64,000 bases of DNA from Tenodera sinensis (Eukaryota > Arthropoda > Insecta > Mantodea > Mantidae). The notes below the pieces were generated by a model. That model searched no databases, was not told where the DNA came from, and saw nothing but the letters and a program-made list of their open reading frames with translations. The stretch lies in NCBI GenBank assembly GCA_030765045.1, contig CM060962.1:97407912-97471911 (forward strand), given 5' to 3'. The stretch's first letter is position 1. Each line of letters begins with the position of its first letter. Position numbers and translations under genes: made by a program. Below are positions 49,323 through 61,892 of this stretch, piece after piece.

Positions 49323-50308
49323 GCTTGGTAGCTACAGGTTAATGACAACACAGAAATATAATCTGTTCCCGCAAGTTCAACTTCGAATGCAACCCCAAAG
49401 TGAACTGTGTTTGAGTAAATATTAAATTTGGTAGTTAAGTTCAGTATCTTGCAAAGCTTAAATACAATGGTTTTACAGAAAATGTCCAAACACCACGTTT
49501 CTCTTCCCTATTTTTGGTATTTTTGATTTTCTCAAAAATGACTGACGATTTTGATCAAAACGCCATACATTTAGATAATTTACATAAAAAACAAAATGTA
49601 GATCTTGCATTTTCTGGAACCAGCTTCTGAAATTCTCTTCATGTGGAGCAAATTTTACATATTTTCGTATAACGAGTAAACCATAAGCTAGATATAAAAA
49701 ATCAGAAACACACACACAAAATATATATATATATATTTCAGGCAGCGTTTTCCAAGGTGTCATCCATTTCCACAACATCGGTTAGTATTGGTTTGAACAC
49801 TTTTTCAATATCCTTGTCACCTTTTTAAAGTGCTTGCATTATTCAGTTCTTTCTCGGATGTCATGGCAGAAGTACATATGGAATTACAATCCATTTCCAT
49901 TTATATCCCGTCTTTAACTGCGAAAATCATGTGGAATGGAATTTCAAGGCCAGCACATAGTGACATCTGACTATTGATTTAGCTTCATGTAGTCCCTTGT
50001 ACCTAAAGTCTAATGTATAATAAAGCTATTTCAGCAAATTGTTATCTGGATTAACATGTGTTAGATTAAAAAACACAAATAAAGTAGGGTGGATTCAGGT
50101 TACAAAGTTAATTAAGTATATAATAAAATAAAGTTACAGAATTTAAACTGAAATGCTTGTTCATAAAAATATTACATGGAATTAAGGTAATTCTTTAATG
50201 CTCTGTTAAGCCTGTGACAGTGTACACATGTGTATATGATCAGACAAATAGCAAAATTCTACTTTTTAAAAATATTAATATTGTTAACCGATCACTTACC
50301 AACAATAT
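49323..50308. other. Anonymous AT-rich DNA left of LTR copy 3
   Basis: A short AT run near 49722-49737. A 101-codon minus-strand frame (49473-49778) has no recognisable character. Confidence 0.45.
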
Positions 50309-50620
50309 TGTCACAAAATGCCAAAAGTCCAGTCCAGATATTTTTGTCACTCCAAAACTGAATACACAACGCAGTTCCCTTTACTGGCGTTAACACAGTC
50401 TATAGTCCTTCGTGATATTACAACTCACAGCTGTTGTCTTCTCATAAACTTAACACACGGTTTTCTGACATTCATTTCTCTCCTTGTCCCACAAAAGCTA
50501 ACTCTGACGATACGATCACTCAACACTCATTAAGCAGCTCCACTATCCTACTTTCGACGAGACGGCTCTCTCACGACGACTTTACACACGCAACTGTCTC
50601 ATTCCGCACTCACTAACTAA

Positions 50621-50681
<61 letters not shown>

Positions 50682-51310
50682 CACACATTCACACACACGC
50701 TCAAACTAAAACTAAAAGGCCAATGGTTCTAAGTAAGTAAATGTGTATTCTAATAGTTATAATTACACAAATGTACTCGTATTCTACTACAGTAATAAAA
50801 TAAAACAAATATAATTAATTATAGCAATATTTTCTGCAATAAAACAAATATAATTAATTTTAACAATATGTCCCACTATAACATTAGCTTACTGGAAGCC
50901 AGCAGCTATTCCAACTGTTTACCACCTGGAAATTTAAACAGTTCAAGTTCTTGGAGTTGCTTATTTTTATTACTTCCCCTTCTATTTAACATTTGACTTA
51001 TGCTTGTAACTAACAACTACTTGTACTATTAACTCACTCCTCTCGTCGCCTTGCCTCCTTATATAGCACATGAACCTTTCTCAAACCTCATCTTTTCTGG
51101 AACTTTTACAAATACGCCGGCCGCCAAACGCCTAGCGAATAATCTCGAAAGCCCTTTGTCATGCCGTGCTCATTGTTACGTGTTCACACACAGTGGTTCG
51201 AGGCAGCCTGACCTTGAGCGCCTTTGATACACACCGCCAGTGCTTCTGACGGGCCCCGACCCCTTCTGTGTTGCTGCTACCGCCGCTGCCGTCGACAGGA
51301 GTCACAATAT
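50305..51310 (-). mobile_element. Solo LTR, copy 3 (minus strand), 4-bp target duplication
   Basis: The LTR (50309-51306, 998 bp) is bracketed by ATAT at 50305-50308 and 51307-51310. It begins TG and ends CA on the plus strand (TGTCAC...GTCACA). In sense (minus) a TATA box TATATAAG lies at 51058-51065. It is longer than the other copies because of (CT)n/(CA)n at 50623-50690 and about 300 extra bases (50700-51005). Those include a tandem duplication of an AATAAAACAAATATAATTAA unit at about 50798 and 50838. Four-base ATAT duplications are typical of some Ty3/gypsy LTR elements; the internal region has been lost by LTR-LTR recombination. Confidence 0.85.
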
Positions 51311-52365
51311 ATTAGAAGATGTGTGTCTCCGAATAATATCTACCGCATAATAAATTGAAAGTACCAAAGCCTGTACACAGCACAACCAAAACCACCTGCC
51401 ACACGAACTATAATGAAGCGTAAAGTAAATTCCACCCACAACACCAAGGCCAGGCCATAAAGATTGTCAAGCTAAAACACAAGGTATACCTACATGTGTC
51501 ATCTATTTCCAAAATTACAGAACTACTAGAATCTAAGTTTCTCAGTGACAGAAAACACGCTAACCATCGCGGATTAACTTTATATCACGGAAATATCTGA
51601 ATGTACCCTATGTTTGTTAGGAAAAGTCATGTGAATGTAACATTAGATTTTTTCAACGTAAACCAGCAATAGAGCATGAATTTCACCGTAGCTTTTCTCT
51701 ATCATCTCCAAAAATCAGATTCGCTTTGCAATTGTATTCTTGTCCCACGAGGTTTGTTCCTTTGGGAACTAAATAATTTTTGTCCCTTTAAACGAATCCT
51801 GCCGCAGATTGTCTCCCTCCCTCTCTTCCTGCGCGAAATTGACTTGCCTTAATTCCTTTAGTTCCGGCAGTTCATTTCCCTCCGGCATGTGGTCACACCT
51901 CCCTTATAGATTCTCTCTCTCTCTCCGCTTGTATTGTTATTAAAAAGCCTGCTCTGCTCTTTGCTTTCAGGAACAGTGGATATTATTTGTGATAAAATGC
52001 TGCAAAATAACATTTAAATCCGTGAACTTAATTTAAAAGCACGCAAACACCAAAGAGCGGTAACTGGTACAACTTCAAAGCATTATGCATAAAGTTAAAA
52101 GCTTCACATTGATTATAGCCTTTAAGCTCATACTTCAACGGAAATTGTGAGTGGATTTAAAAAATAGTACTATAACAATGCTAGAAGTTTTAAAAGATGC
52201 ATATTAAATACAAGTGAAGAGTATATAATATGAACATTTCAAGTTAAGAAAACCAAGGTAATAGCATCACACGGGAAATACGCTGTAAGAACATAAATTT
52301 TAATTGAGAATAATAGTATTATACAAGTGTCACATTTTGGCTCAATGATTCAATGGCAACTTGGC
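51311..52365. other. Anonymous AT-rich DNA
   Basis: No gene or element recognised. Confidence 0.5.
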
Positions 52366-52834
52366 AGGGGGACTTCTTTCTTGGATGCTATTTGAGTTAA
52401 GAAGTGGATAAAAATATAAATCAGAAAACTAGCAAGCTTCAAGCAATAAGAGGCGCAATTAAAATGACAATAAATGGTAAAATAAGCAGAGACACAAATT
52501 TAAAATTCTACTCTGTCATGGTACTTCCTGTCTTGCTAAACGACAGCGAGACATGGACCTTAGGAAGTAAAGATTTAAGTAAAATACAAGCAGCAGAAAT
52601 ACGTTTCCAAGATCTGTCGTAGGATGTACAAGAGAGGACCAATTTAAAAAGGAATTAAACATTGATTCGGTTTCAACCAAGTTAATGGGAGATAGAGAAA
52701 ATTGGCTCCAACACTTAGAAAGAATGACTTCAGACAGAATCCCCAAATAATGGAATATAAACCAAAAGGATGAGGGGCAATAGGATGACTTAGAAAATGT
52801 TGGATCGACGTGAGACCTGAACAGGCAGTAGCCT
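52366..52834 (+). pseudogene. RTE/CR1-like non-LTR retrotransposon, 3' coding relic
   Basis: Translation gives LGCYLS, a stop, then EVDKNINQKTSKLQAIRG, LKFYSVMVLPVLLNDSETW and KIQAAEIRF. After a frame change near 52620 it continues with GCTREDQFKKELNIDS and ENWLQHLERMTSDRIPK. A last segment, LRKCWIDVRPEQAVA, ends at a TAA (52832-52834). This is the post-RT region and C-terminus of an insect endonuclease-reverse transcriptase element. It has at least two stops and one frameshift. The element is 5' truncated and its end lies 12 bases before a GAA/GAC microsatellite. Confidence 0.8.
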
Positions 52835-52846
52835 AATCCTTGATTC

Positions 52847-52980
52847 AAGAAGAAGAAGAAGAAGACGAAGACGAAGACGAAGACGAAGAAGAAGAAGAAG
52901 AAGAAGAAGAAGAAGACGACGAAGACGAAGACGAAGACGAAGACGAAGAAGAAGAAGAAGACGACGAAGACGAAGACGAA

Positions 52981-53015
<35 letters not shown>

Positions 53016-53485
53016 AGACGAAGACGAAGACGAAGACGAAGACGAAGACGAAGACGAAGACGAAGACGAAGACGAAGACGAAGACGAAGACGAAGACGAA
53101 GACGAAGACGAAGACGAAGACGAAGACGAAGACGAAGACGAAGACGAAGACGAAGACGAAGACGAAGACGAAGACGAAGACGAAGACGAAGACGAAGACG
53201 AAGACGAAGACGAAGACGAAGACGAAGACGAAGACGAAGACGAAGACGAAGACGAAGACGAAGACGAAGACGAAGACGAAGAAGACGAAGACGAAGAAGA
53301 CGAAGAAGACGAAGAAGAAGACGAAGAAGAAGACGAAGAAGAAGACGAAGAAGAAGACGAAGAAGAAGACGAAGAAGAAGACGAAGAAGAAGACGAAGAA
53401 GACGAAGAAGACGAAGAAGAAGACGAAGAAGAAGACGAAGAAGAAGACGAAGAAGAAGACGAAGAAGACGAAGAAGAAGAAGAAG
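52847..53485 (+). repeat. GAA/GAC compound microsatellite at a retrotransposon 3' end
   Basis: Begins as GAA repeats directly after the RTE-like 3' end, then alternates GAA/GAC and GAGGAC, with a long (GAAGAC)n core (about 53008-53280), and finishes with GAAGAAGAC steps. Apparent Glu/Asp-rich or Arg/Leu-rich proteins here are repeat artefacts. Confidence 0.97.
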
Positions 53486-53720
53486 TGTATTCATAAAAGG
53501 GATGTTTTCTGCTCTATGAAGTGATAATGGTAAACTCCTGATTAGCACTGAGAACAAAGGAGATCATCAGTAGTTGAAACACGCACTACTCTTTGTTCAA
53601 CAGAAGAAACAACGTAAAAATATTTAATTGATTGAAAACACAAACTTGTGTACTACAAATAAAAGAGCAGGAGTCAGAAGAAAATACGGGGAGCACGGGG
53701 AGATATATAGGCGTCGACGT

Positions 53721-54300
53721 CAATGATTTTAAGGGCTTTCAACTATTTGGTCATCAGCACTATTATTAACTGAATCATAGTAAAGACCAGAAATGTATTT
53801 CAATATAAAATAAAAATACTAATAAAATATAGATGATAGCTATACCTAACAAAAGAGGCAAAAGTCAGAATTAAAACAAACTTATATAAAGCCCAAAAGT
53901 TGAAATATCTCGATATGTAAAATTCTAAATCCTTGGATTTGTGTTTAGCACTGTTAAAAAGGTTCAAAACTCTTTTGACTGCTCGTTTATCGTCCGCAAG
54001 GGCCTCTGCAAGTCTGACTGGCAGTTCCAGAGTGTCTCGAAGTTGCACCAGGAGCACGCTCTAACAGCACGTGATGGGCCGAGAAAAGTTTGTCTCTTAG
54101 CGGACAAACAGGAGCAGGGCCCCCCTTAAAGAGGTAACCATGCTCAACATTACAGTGGCCAATGCATAACTGATTTCGCGACGAGATATACGAGAGGAGG
54201 CTACCCAGTTTATCGGAATTCCCTTCACTACTCTAAGCTTATTTCCGTGGACAGCTGACCACTCTTCGCACCAACATGCCAGAACCGCACTGCGCAAAGA
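53721..54300 (-). pseudogene. Decayed I-group retrotransposon, ORF2 3' end and 3' UTR
   Basis: On the minus strand the frame EWSAVHGNKLRVVKG and SSRISRREIS corresponds to the post-RNase H segment of the intact ORF2 (TQLRTIKD and SRREEVILTRLRIGH). After a frameshift IGHCNVEHGYLFKGGPAPVC leads into the zinc-finger region. Another shift gives RLAEALADDKRAVKRVLNLF, matching the C-terminus. The 3' UTR then ends TGATGACC...TAGTTG...GCCCTTAAAA, the same signature as the intact element at 10962-10992. It is a 5'-truncated, frameshifted, distant relative, not the same family copy. Confidence 0.75.
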
Positions 54301-55484
54301 GAGATTTCTAGGTAGGTATTAATAATCCCTGTTACTTTTTGAATTAATTTCACAAAGGCGTATTCTATGGCTAGCATATTAGAGCTAGGCTATTGTTCCT
54401 ATGCGTCTAATTTACTTTAGTGAACATCCGTAGGAATTCTGCACCATTCTTTGCTTTGCATATAAGGTTTACTTGCTAAGTCACGGCGACTTCTTTTTCT
54501 GGCCAAGGCTTTTTCTGACGGAAGTGCTACAGCATCTTGTTAGGATATATATATATATTAAATAAAATATATATTAAAGCTGGTATATATGTGCTGTTAG
54601 GAGTATAAGTGCAGATATCTGTACTGGTAAAGGAGGACAGTAATGAACAACATTACATCAATATTTGCTCCATCTGCGGGCTTATAACTTTACTCATTAA
54701 GAGTAGTAAGTTCTCAGGTTGGCTAGTACACAAAGTAGGCGTACCACGGTAGGCGAGGCGCAGAGTGGGCAAGGATCGCGATAGCGAACATTTATCGGAA
54801 CTGATTTGAATGCTTTGTGCAAGGCCAGTTACTTCCCAATACGTAGGCCAGTAGGTCACGCATTAAAGTGTAAAGCAAATCGGATAGTTCATATTGAAAA
54901 GCGCTGTTCATTTCGCGACACATTCAACATCAAGTAGTAAACCATGTGATTGGTTTGTGGGGAAGCCGTTAGAAGTAAAGAAAAAGCAAAACGCATCGAA
55001 GTGGATACATATTATGGTACCGTTTATCAACATATCTGCACTTATACCGCTACACCACATATAAAAGCATTATCTAATCAGAATGTTTTTGATATGTGAT
55101 ACAAGGAAAACCTGTGTGCTGATCAGATTATTCATATTGCGATTACGATTCGATAACCAAACAGTGTGTTTTCTTTCGTGAGAACGGTACAAGACTTGAC
55201 TAAGATGACTGAGACATGCCCGACTAGAGTGCAAAGCTATCAAAACTTGAAAATATCCCAACAATTTCAATGAGAAATAAGAGGCTCTAAAACTCAACCC
55301 ACTTTTGCATTCAGTCATCGAAGGCAGAAAGCATCACATAATAGGAGAAACAAAATGAGTCAATCAGGACGTAGCAACACCATAGAAGAAACCAGACCCT
55401 TCCTCCTGCCAGTCATTCGGTTCCCCGGACCAATCAGCGGATAGCGCTCTCTGTATCAATACAGTGGCAGTGACACTTAACGCT
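54301..55484. other. Anonymous DNA
   Basis: A short AT-rich run at 54546-54560 and 54570-54600; nothing else recognised. Confidence 0.5.
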
Positions 55485-55582
55485 CTGAGCAGGCTTCGAG
55501 CGCCACTGAAGATGCCCACGACTGTAGTGAACGAAACGTCTGGAACATCTGTCTCCAGCAGACCACGGTATAACAGTTTGGA
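55485..55582 (+). other. Hammerhead-like core motif, better copy
   Basis: CTGAAGA (55506-55512), 20 nt capable of a CAC/GTG stem, then CGAAACGTC (55532-55540). The CCA just before the first box can pair with the TGG just after GTC, as helix I requires, and ACGT is palindromic as in dimerising retroelement hammerheads. Helix II does not start with the usual G-C next to CTGANGA, which weakens the case. It precedes an ATT microsatellite by 42 bases. Confidence 0.4.
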
Positions 55583-55920
<338 letters not shown>

Positions 55921-56400
55921 ATCTAGTAGTATTTAATATCAATGACTGGTGATCATGTAATTAATACTTTCTCGTATATAAGTTTTACTTTCTTTCTTGC
56001 ACTCCTTTTGTTCTGAGTGTTTTGTCGTTCTAATATTAACCCTTAATCAGTGTGGTGCACTTTTTGTAGCACAAATGGTATGGTGGTATCAGGAGAATCC
56101 CATTTCTTTTTCGAGAATTGAATCGGTCATTTTAGAAAGGTCACATGTCCATTTTATGCAACAATGCGTTAGACACAGGTTTACACCAACATAAGGTAGC
56201 TGCATCTTGTTAGCATAGAAATGACCCCTCTCCTTTACGCCTTATGTGAGAAAATTGTGTCCCTTTTTTCAATTCATTTTAGAAATGTCACATGTCAATG
56301 ACATGTGCACCACTCTATAACGGACATTAGCACAGTACTAGTGGAAGATTCAAGGTACGATACTATTGATTGTAGTAGTAATGTGGTGATGTAGTATTGA
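55921..56400. other. Anonymous DNA
   Basis: TCACATGTCAATGACATGTG at 56288-56307 is a small palindromic patch, and TCACATGTCCATTTTATG occurs at 56141; otherwise nothing recognised. Confidence 0.45.
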
Positions 56401-56431
56401 GACTGTGCTTCGATTTTCTGCAGAATTGCCC

Positions 56432-57216
56432 CTCCCAAAAATTACAGTCCATGTCGTTTTCTACTTGCGACAACTGTGGCTGAATGTATTTTCTATAGTC
56501 AATATGAAAACGATTGCTGTTTATATGTCTACAAGAAGGGACTACTCGCAAAAGGGGTGAATAAAGTATTCTTTCACTGATAAGTACATCAATCACCATG
56601 TGCCAGCCAAAGCGAAACATCTCAGACTGTTTTCGGATGGGTGTATGGGACAAAATAAGAATGATCCTATGATTCGCTACTGCCTAGTCCAGTGTAAGAT
56701 TTCCGAAAGTGAGCAGCTACTTTTCTTTAAGTGGACATTGTTATAATGCCTGTGACACAAATTTTGGATTGATCAAACGAGTACCTCGAAGAACTGGTCG
56801 CATATGTGCAGTGAGAGGGTATGTAGAGTATACTATATTGCTAGCAGCTAAGAACAATAGATCTGTTAAACTTGCTTCCACAGATGATATTCTTAATTTT
56901 TCTGAATGGTGGATGGAATATTATCCAGGAGGTGGCTTGTTTCTAGAAAACCAAGGCAGGAATGTCTCTAAATCTCAAAAAATCTCATTGCAACCCTTAA
57001 ATTGTATGTATTTTGGGTATCGTAAGAACAGAAGAGATATTTTGTTGGCACGTCATTATATAGGCGCTTTAAAGATTTGACCTTCGAGTTCCAGAAGAAC
57101 AAGTACATTTCTGTCTACAAAAGGTTTATGGAGGGCCAGTATCAATTAAGCTCAAGAAAATGCAGGACATTCGTCGTTTGATATCTTACATAGCGAGTTT
57201 TATAAGATTTACATAG
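56432..57216 (+). pseudogene. Decayed transposase-like gene (DUF7869-type)
   Basis: Four pieces in different frames read in order. The first is LPKITVHVVFYLRQLWLNVF (56432-56557). The second is HLRLFSDGCMGQNKNDPMIR (about 56575-56755). The third is LSGHCYNACDTNFGLIKR, continuing to the FSEWWMEYY segment (56709-57080). The fourth is VSIKLKKMQDIRRLISYI (to TAG at 57214). The order RQLW, SDxCxGQNxN, GHxYxxCDxxF and KxxDIxxLxxYI matches the DUF7869 family of animal proteins, which I understand from memory to be DNA-transposon derived. At least three frameshifts and several stops make it a pseudogene. No terminal repeats were identified. The family label is from recall and should be checked. Confidence 0.65.
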
Positions 57217-57816
57217 ATGATAATGTGGACTGAAAAGATTGTTAAACATTGATTTGTAAGACAGTAATGTGAAAGAGAGACTAGAGTTATAGCATACAAA
57301 ATGAAACAAAACGTTAGTTTCATGCAACAAGAATAGTATATTAATTTCCAGAGTTCACTAAAGAAAAGATTTATGTCCAGACACATATTATAATAAATTT
57401 ATCCCTTCAATAAATTAATACAATTTGTATTCAATTTGCTTTTCATTCCTTATCTTCTTCCATCTAAGATAAAGCAATTGCCCTTTATCTTCAAATACGA
57501 ATCAGAAAGTTATTTTTATCCCTTTAGAAGTTGTGATTTTGAACCTTTGACCGTTCTAAAATGACTGATTCAATTATGAAGAACAGGGACGATGAATCAT
57601 AATGAATTAAACATTAATTAAATATTCAGTTATATTAAGAGATTAATCAGGCATAAACTACTTTGTAGATTTGTGCATCCCTGCATACTGGATCTTTTTA
57701 CCTGTATGTTATTTTCATAAGTCGAACTGTAATGGTTTTAAGAATCAGTTATTTTAAACTGAATTATATGATTACTCTGGGAACAAAATTTGAGGCATCA
57801 AACTGAAGAACAACTG
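57217..57816. other. Anonymous AT-rich DNA
   Basis: No gene or element recognised. Confidence 0.5.
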
Positions 57817-57983
57817 TAACTATTGCCTTTGATACGCGCCGCGCCCATTGTTGTTAGTTATACACAAACAGTCGCGCGAGTCAGCCCAACCTTGAGTGCC
57901 TTTGTTTGCTCGTCGGCCTGGTATGTGGTGCAAAGTAGCTTAGCCCCGACCGTCCTTTGCCTTGCGCCGTGCCCGGTGCCACA
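57817..57983 (-). mobile_element. LTR fragment, copy 4 (minus strand)
   Basis: GATACGCGCC, AACCTTGAGTGCCTTTG and GACCGTCCTTTGCCTTGCGCC align with 51125-51306 and 59690-59835. The terminus GCCACA at 57978-57983 is followed by ATATA, the same kind of target. Only the sense 5' portion survives. Confidence 0.65.
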
Positions 57984-59264
57984 ATATAGAGCGGTCTGCT
58001 TGATCATAGTTGCCACTAATTGTTTAAACCATTGGAAATCCAACACAAGCTTTGCCGTCCTTTGTTAATACGCTTCTCTTGTATAAGTCCATGCTATTCT
58101 CCGGCATGTGGTTCACTTATTAGCCCATTACGCCCTTTTCAGCTTAAATTGAAGGAATCTAGTGAAAATGAAAGGACATCAAGCTTCTCAAAATGGAAAA
58201 CTTCAAAGTAAATAATCATAGCTGCTACAACTGAAAAAGCAACTGAGCAACTTTTCATAGATGTTTTTGCAATATAATTAATATGGAAATGTTGCTAACT
58301 TAGTAATAATATTCTAAACAAACAACTTTTTTAGTATTGCAAAGTCTACTTATCTCAATCTGGATACCTGGTGTTTGGAATGTCCCACAAACTCGGTTTT
58401 ACATTTGAATCTACCTAAACTGAGCACTTCAATGAATAATTCCCTTCTCTGGCTGATAATAAGTAACTTTACTTGGTTACAAACATTGGGACATCCAGCT
58501 GATTGTATGCTGCCTATATTAAAACTACTTTTACGAGTTGAGAGATAGCAAATGCTCCAACAAGAGCGTACAGAACCATTCAAGCCTTAAATATTTCAAA
58601 TATAACAACCCCGTACTAACACAATTTACCACCTTTGCCCGCATCCTGCTCTTCCGTGCGTGATCATATAAGATAATGAATAAAAAATTTGTGCTTGTTA
58701 TGCAGAATTAATATTTACTTCTGAAATTTTAACTCCAGACACTGAAAATTGCTGAAAATATGAGCATTAAGGTTTTAAAAAGCAAATAATAAAAAAAGGT
58801 TTGTAGTTCCAGGTCCACCCATTGATTTAAACAGTCTAATTCTTTTTTAATATAAAAGGTTTATATTTCTAAATAAAGTACAATTACAGAGGAAGCTGTG
58901 CTCTGAAAATGTGTGGAGGTGTTTGTTGTGCCTGTAGCATGAGGTTATTTTCGCAAATATATAGGATGTTTGGGGACAACACTTTCAATTAGTGCAAGTT
59001 TAATGGAAAGAGATTCACAGTAAATAAAATAGGAGTGATGTGAATAATAGGTAATGTAGGTGTAAATGTAGACACTAACAGGAATGAAAATGGTAGCTAT
59101 AATTCCTCAGTGAAAAATGAAACAAAAGTTATGGCACCCTATCAGAAAATGGAAATTTGGATATAAATAAATAAAACTCTAGAAGGTGTTTTCAAAAGAA
59201 TTTTGGAATTTCTAAGCAGTTATGTAATAGCCTTAAAGAGAACGGTAAAATTGCTATGAAATAA
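57984..59264. other. Anonymous AT-rich DNA
   Basis: No gene or element recognised. Confidence 0.5.
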
Positions 59265-59524
59265 TGACTTTAACCTCCTTTAGCTGAACACACAACACAG
59301 TTCTATTTTACTGACGTTATTACAATTCGCAATTGTTTTCTTCTCGCAACCTTGACTAACTCCTTTCTGTGCTTCATCATTTTCTCTGTCTCTGACGATA
59401 CAATTACTCAACACTCATTAACTGCTTTGCTATCTCCCTGTCGAGGGGACGGTTCTCTGGATGTCTGTATGCACACAGCCGACAAATGCACACGCGCGCG
59501 CACAAACACACACACGCACACACA

Positions 59525-59584
<60 letters not shown>

Positions 59585-59839
59585 ACCTGACTGCTCTGAC
59601 AACTCATGTCTGTAATTAACTCTCGTCACCTCGCCTCCTTACATAGCCAGGATGACGTAACATGAACCTTCTACAAATGCGCCGACCGCCGGACACTTCA
59701 CGAATAATCTCGAAACCCCCTCTTGGTTCTGCTGCTGTGATTGTTGTCACATGTTTGCCGGCGTGAGTTCTGTGAGCGCCCCGCCTGGTAGCTTGACCCC
59801 GACGGTCCTTTGTTGTGCGCCGCGGTCGCGTCACAATAA
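59261..59839 (-). mobile_element. Solo LTR, copy 5 (minus strand), 4-bp target duplication
   Basis: The LTR (59265-59835, 571 bp) starts TGACTT and ends GTCACA on the plus strand and is flanked by ATAA on both sides (59261-59264, 59836-59839). It shares ACACAACACAGTTC, CGATACAATTACTCAACACTC and GACGGTCCTTTGTTGTGCGCC with the other copies. A CA repeat (59505-59580) sits where copy 3 has its CT/CA tract, so the simple repeat is a family trait. Confidence 0.85.
59505..59580 (+). repeat. CA dinucleotide repeat inside the LTR
   Basis: (CA)n with short interruptions (CG, CCA). Confidence 0.95.
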
Positions 59840-60193
59840 TTGGTTAATAATTACATAGGTAGAATTACAGAGCCAAGCCATGTAAAAAGTTTCGAATACT
59901 GAGTGATATGGAAACTAATTTTCTGAATTTTATTTTGTATTCTATGATACACCTTTCTCATAAACCACAAAATCTGGGAATGCACAATTTAAACCGTTTA
60001 GGTGAGGTAAAAAAATTAAAAATCTTGTCCTACCTATCTTCTCACGTACTTACTTTGTGGAACCTGGTAACCCTAAGTGTATTTGACCGAGTGAGTGTGG
60101 TTTTATGGACTCCATCTTATTGAATCACTGCCACTCTGTGTTGAGCAAAGCCGTCCTCATCACTGGAAATATGTTCTTGCTGAGAGTATAAAT

Positions 60194-60721
60194 TTAATGA
60201 AATGTGCCTGAAAGAGCATTTTCTTGTGTTAGGGGTTTATCCCCATTCTTGTAACCTTGCAACCAAATGCCACAATATTTCATTGTAAGGTCATAAAGGG
60301 AGAGCGTGTCTGCTGGACGATACTGAGAACATACTAACACTACGTCATTCAGCTTAACTACCTTGCGGTGTTTGCAATTGGCTGCTAATTTACCGGACAG
60401 CAAATCATCACAGTAGGGACATTCAGAGAGGCTCTTGGCTTATATTCACATCCCTCAGCTGTGAAACATACGACCTACATTTGTGACCAAATAGCAGACT
60501 TTATAATTTCTTAGGAAGAAATAACACGTGGCATTATGTAACATCATTTTGACTCGATGCGAGGTACTGCTTTCTGCGTCACTTATTCCACACAAATTAC
60601 ACTTTAGTGGCAAACTTGGTTTGGCTAAAGAGACAGTGTTGTAAACTTTATGAAAGTAACCAAAGCTGAGTTCATGAATTGGATAAGCATCCGGACACAG
60701 TTTCTTCGCTGAAGTGAACAT
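60194..60721 (-). other. Unassigned interrupted minus-strand coding-like region
   Basis: Two stretches in the same minus-strand frame, 60721-60455 (88 codons) and 60403-60194 (69 codons), are separated by only three clustered stops (TGA, TGA, TAA). The residues include possible metal-binding pairs (LKCNLCGIS and ECPYCDDLL). No family recognised. It may be a decayed element gene or exon, or chance. Confidence 0.25.
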
Positions 60722-60825
60722 GAAAGTTGGTCGATAAGTATGACGTTTAAAGGTAAACTGTATGCGTTTGAGAAAAAGGATTCTTGTACTTAAATGTGAG
60801 AATGTTGCTAGGTATCCATATCATA

Positions 60826-61892
<1,067 letters not shown>

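Noticed and set aside
52790..53557. Acidic Glu/Asp-rich and Arg/Leu-rich frames of over 200 residues
   Set aside because: Both strands of the GAAGAC repeat are open; the sequence follows directly on a retrotransposon 3' end and has no independent coding signature.
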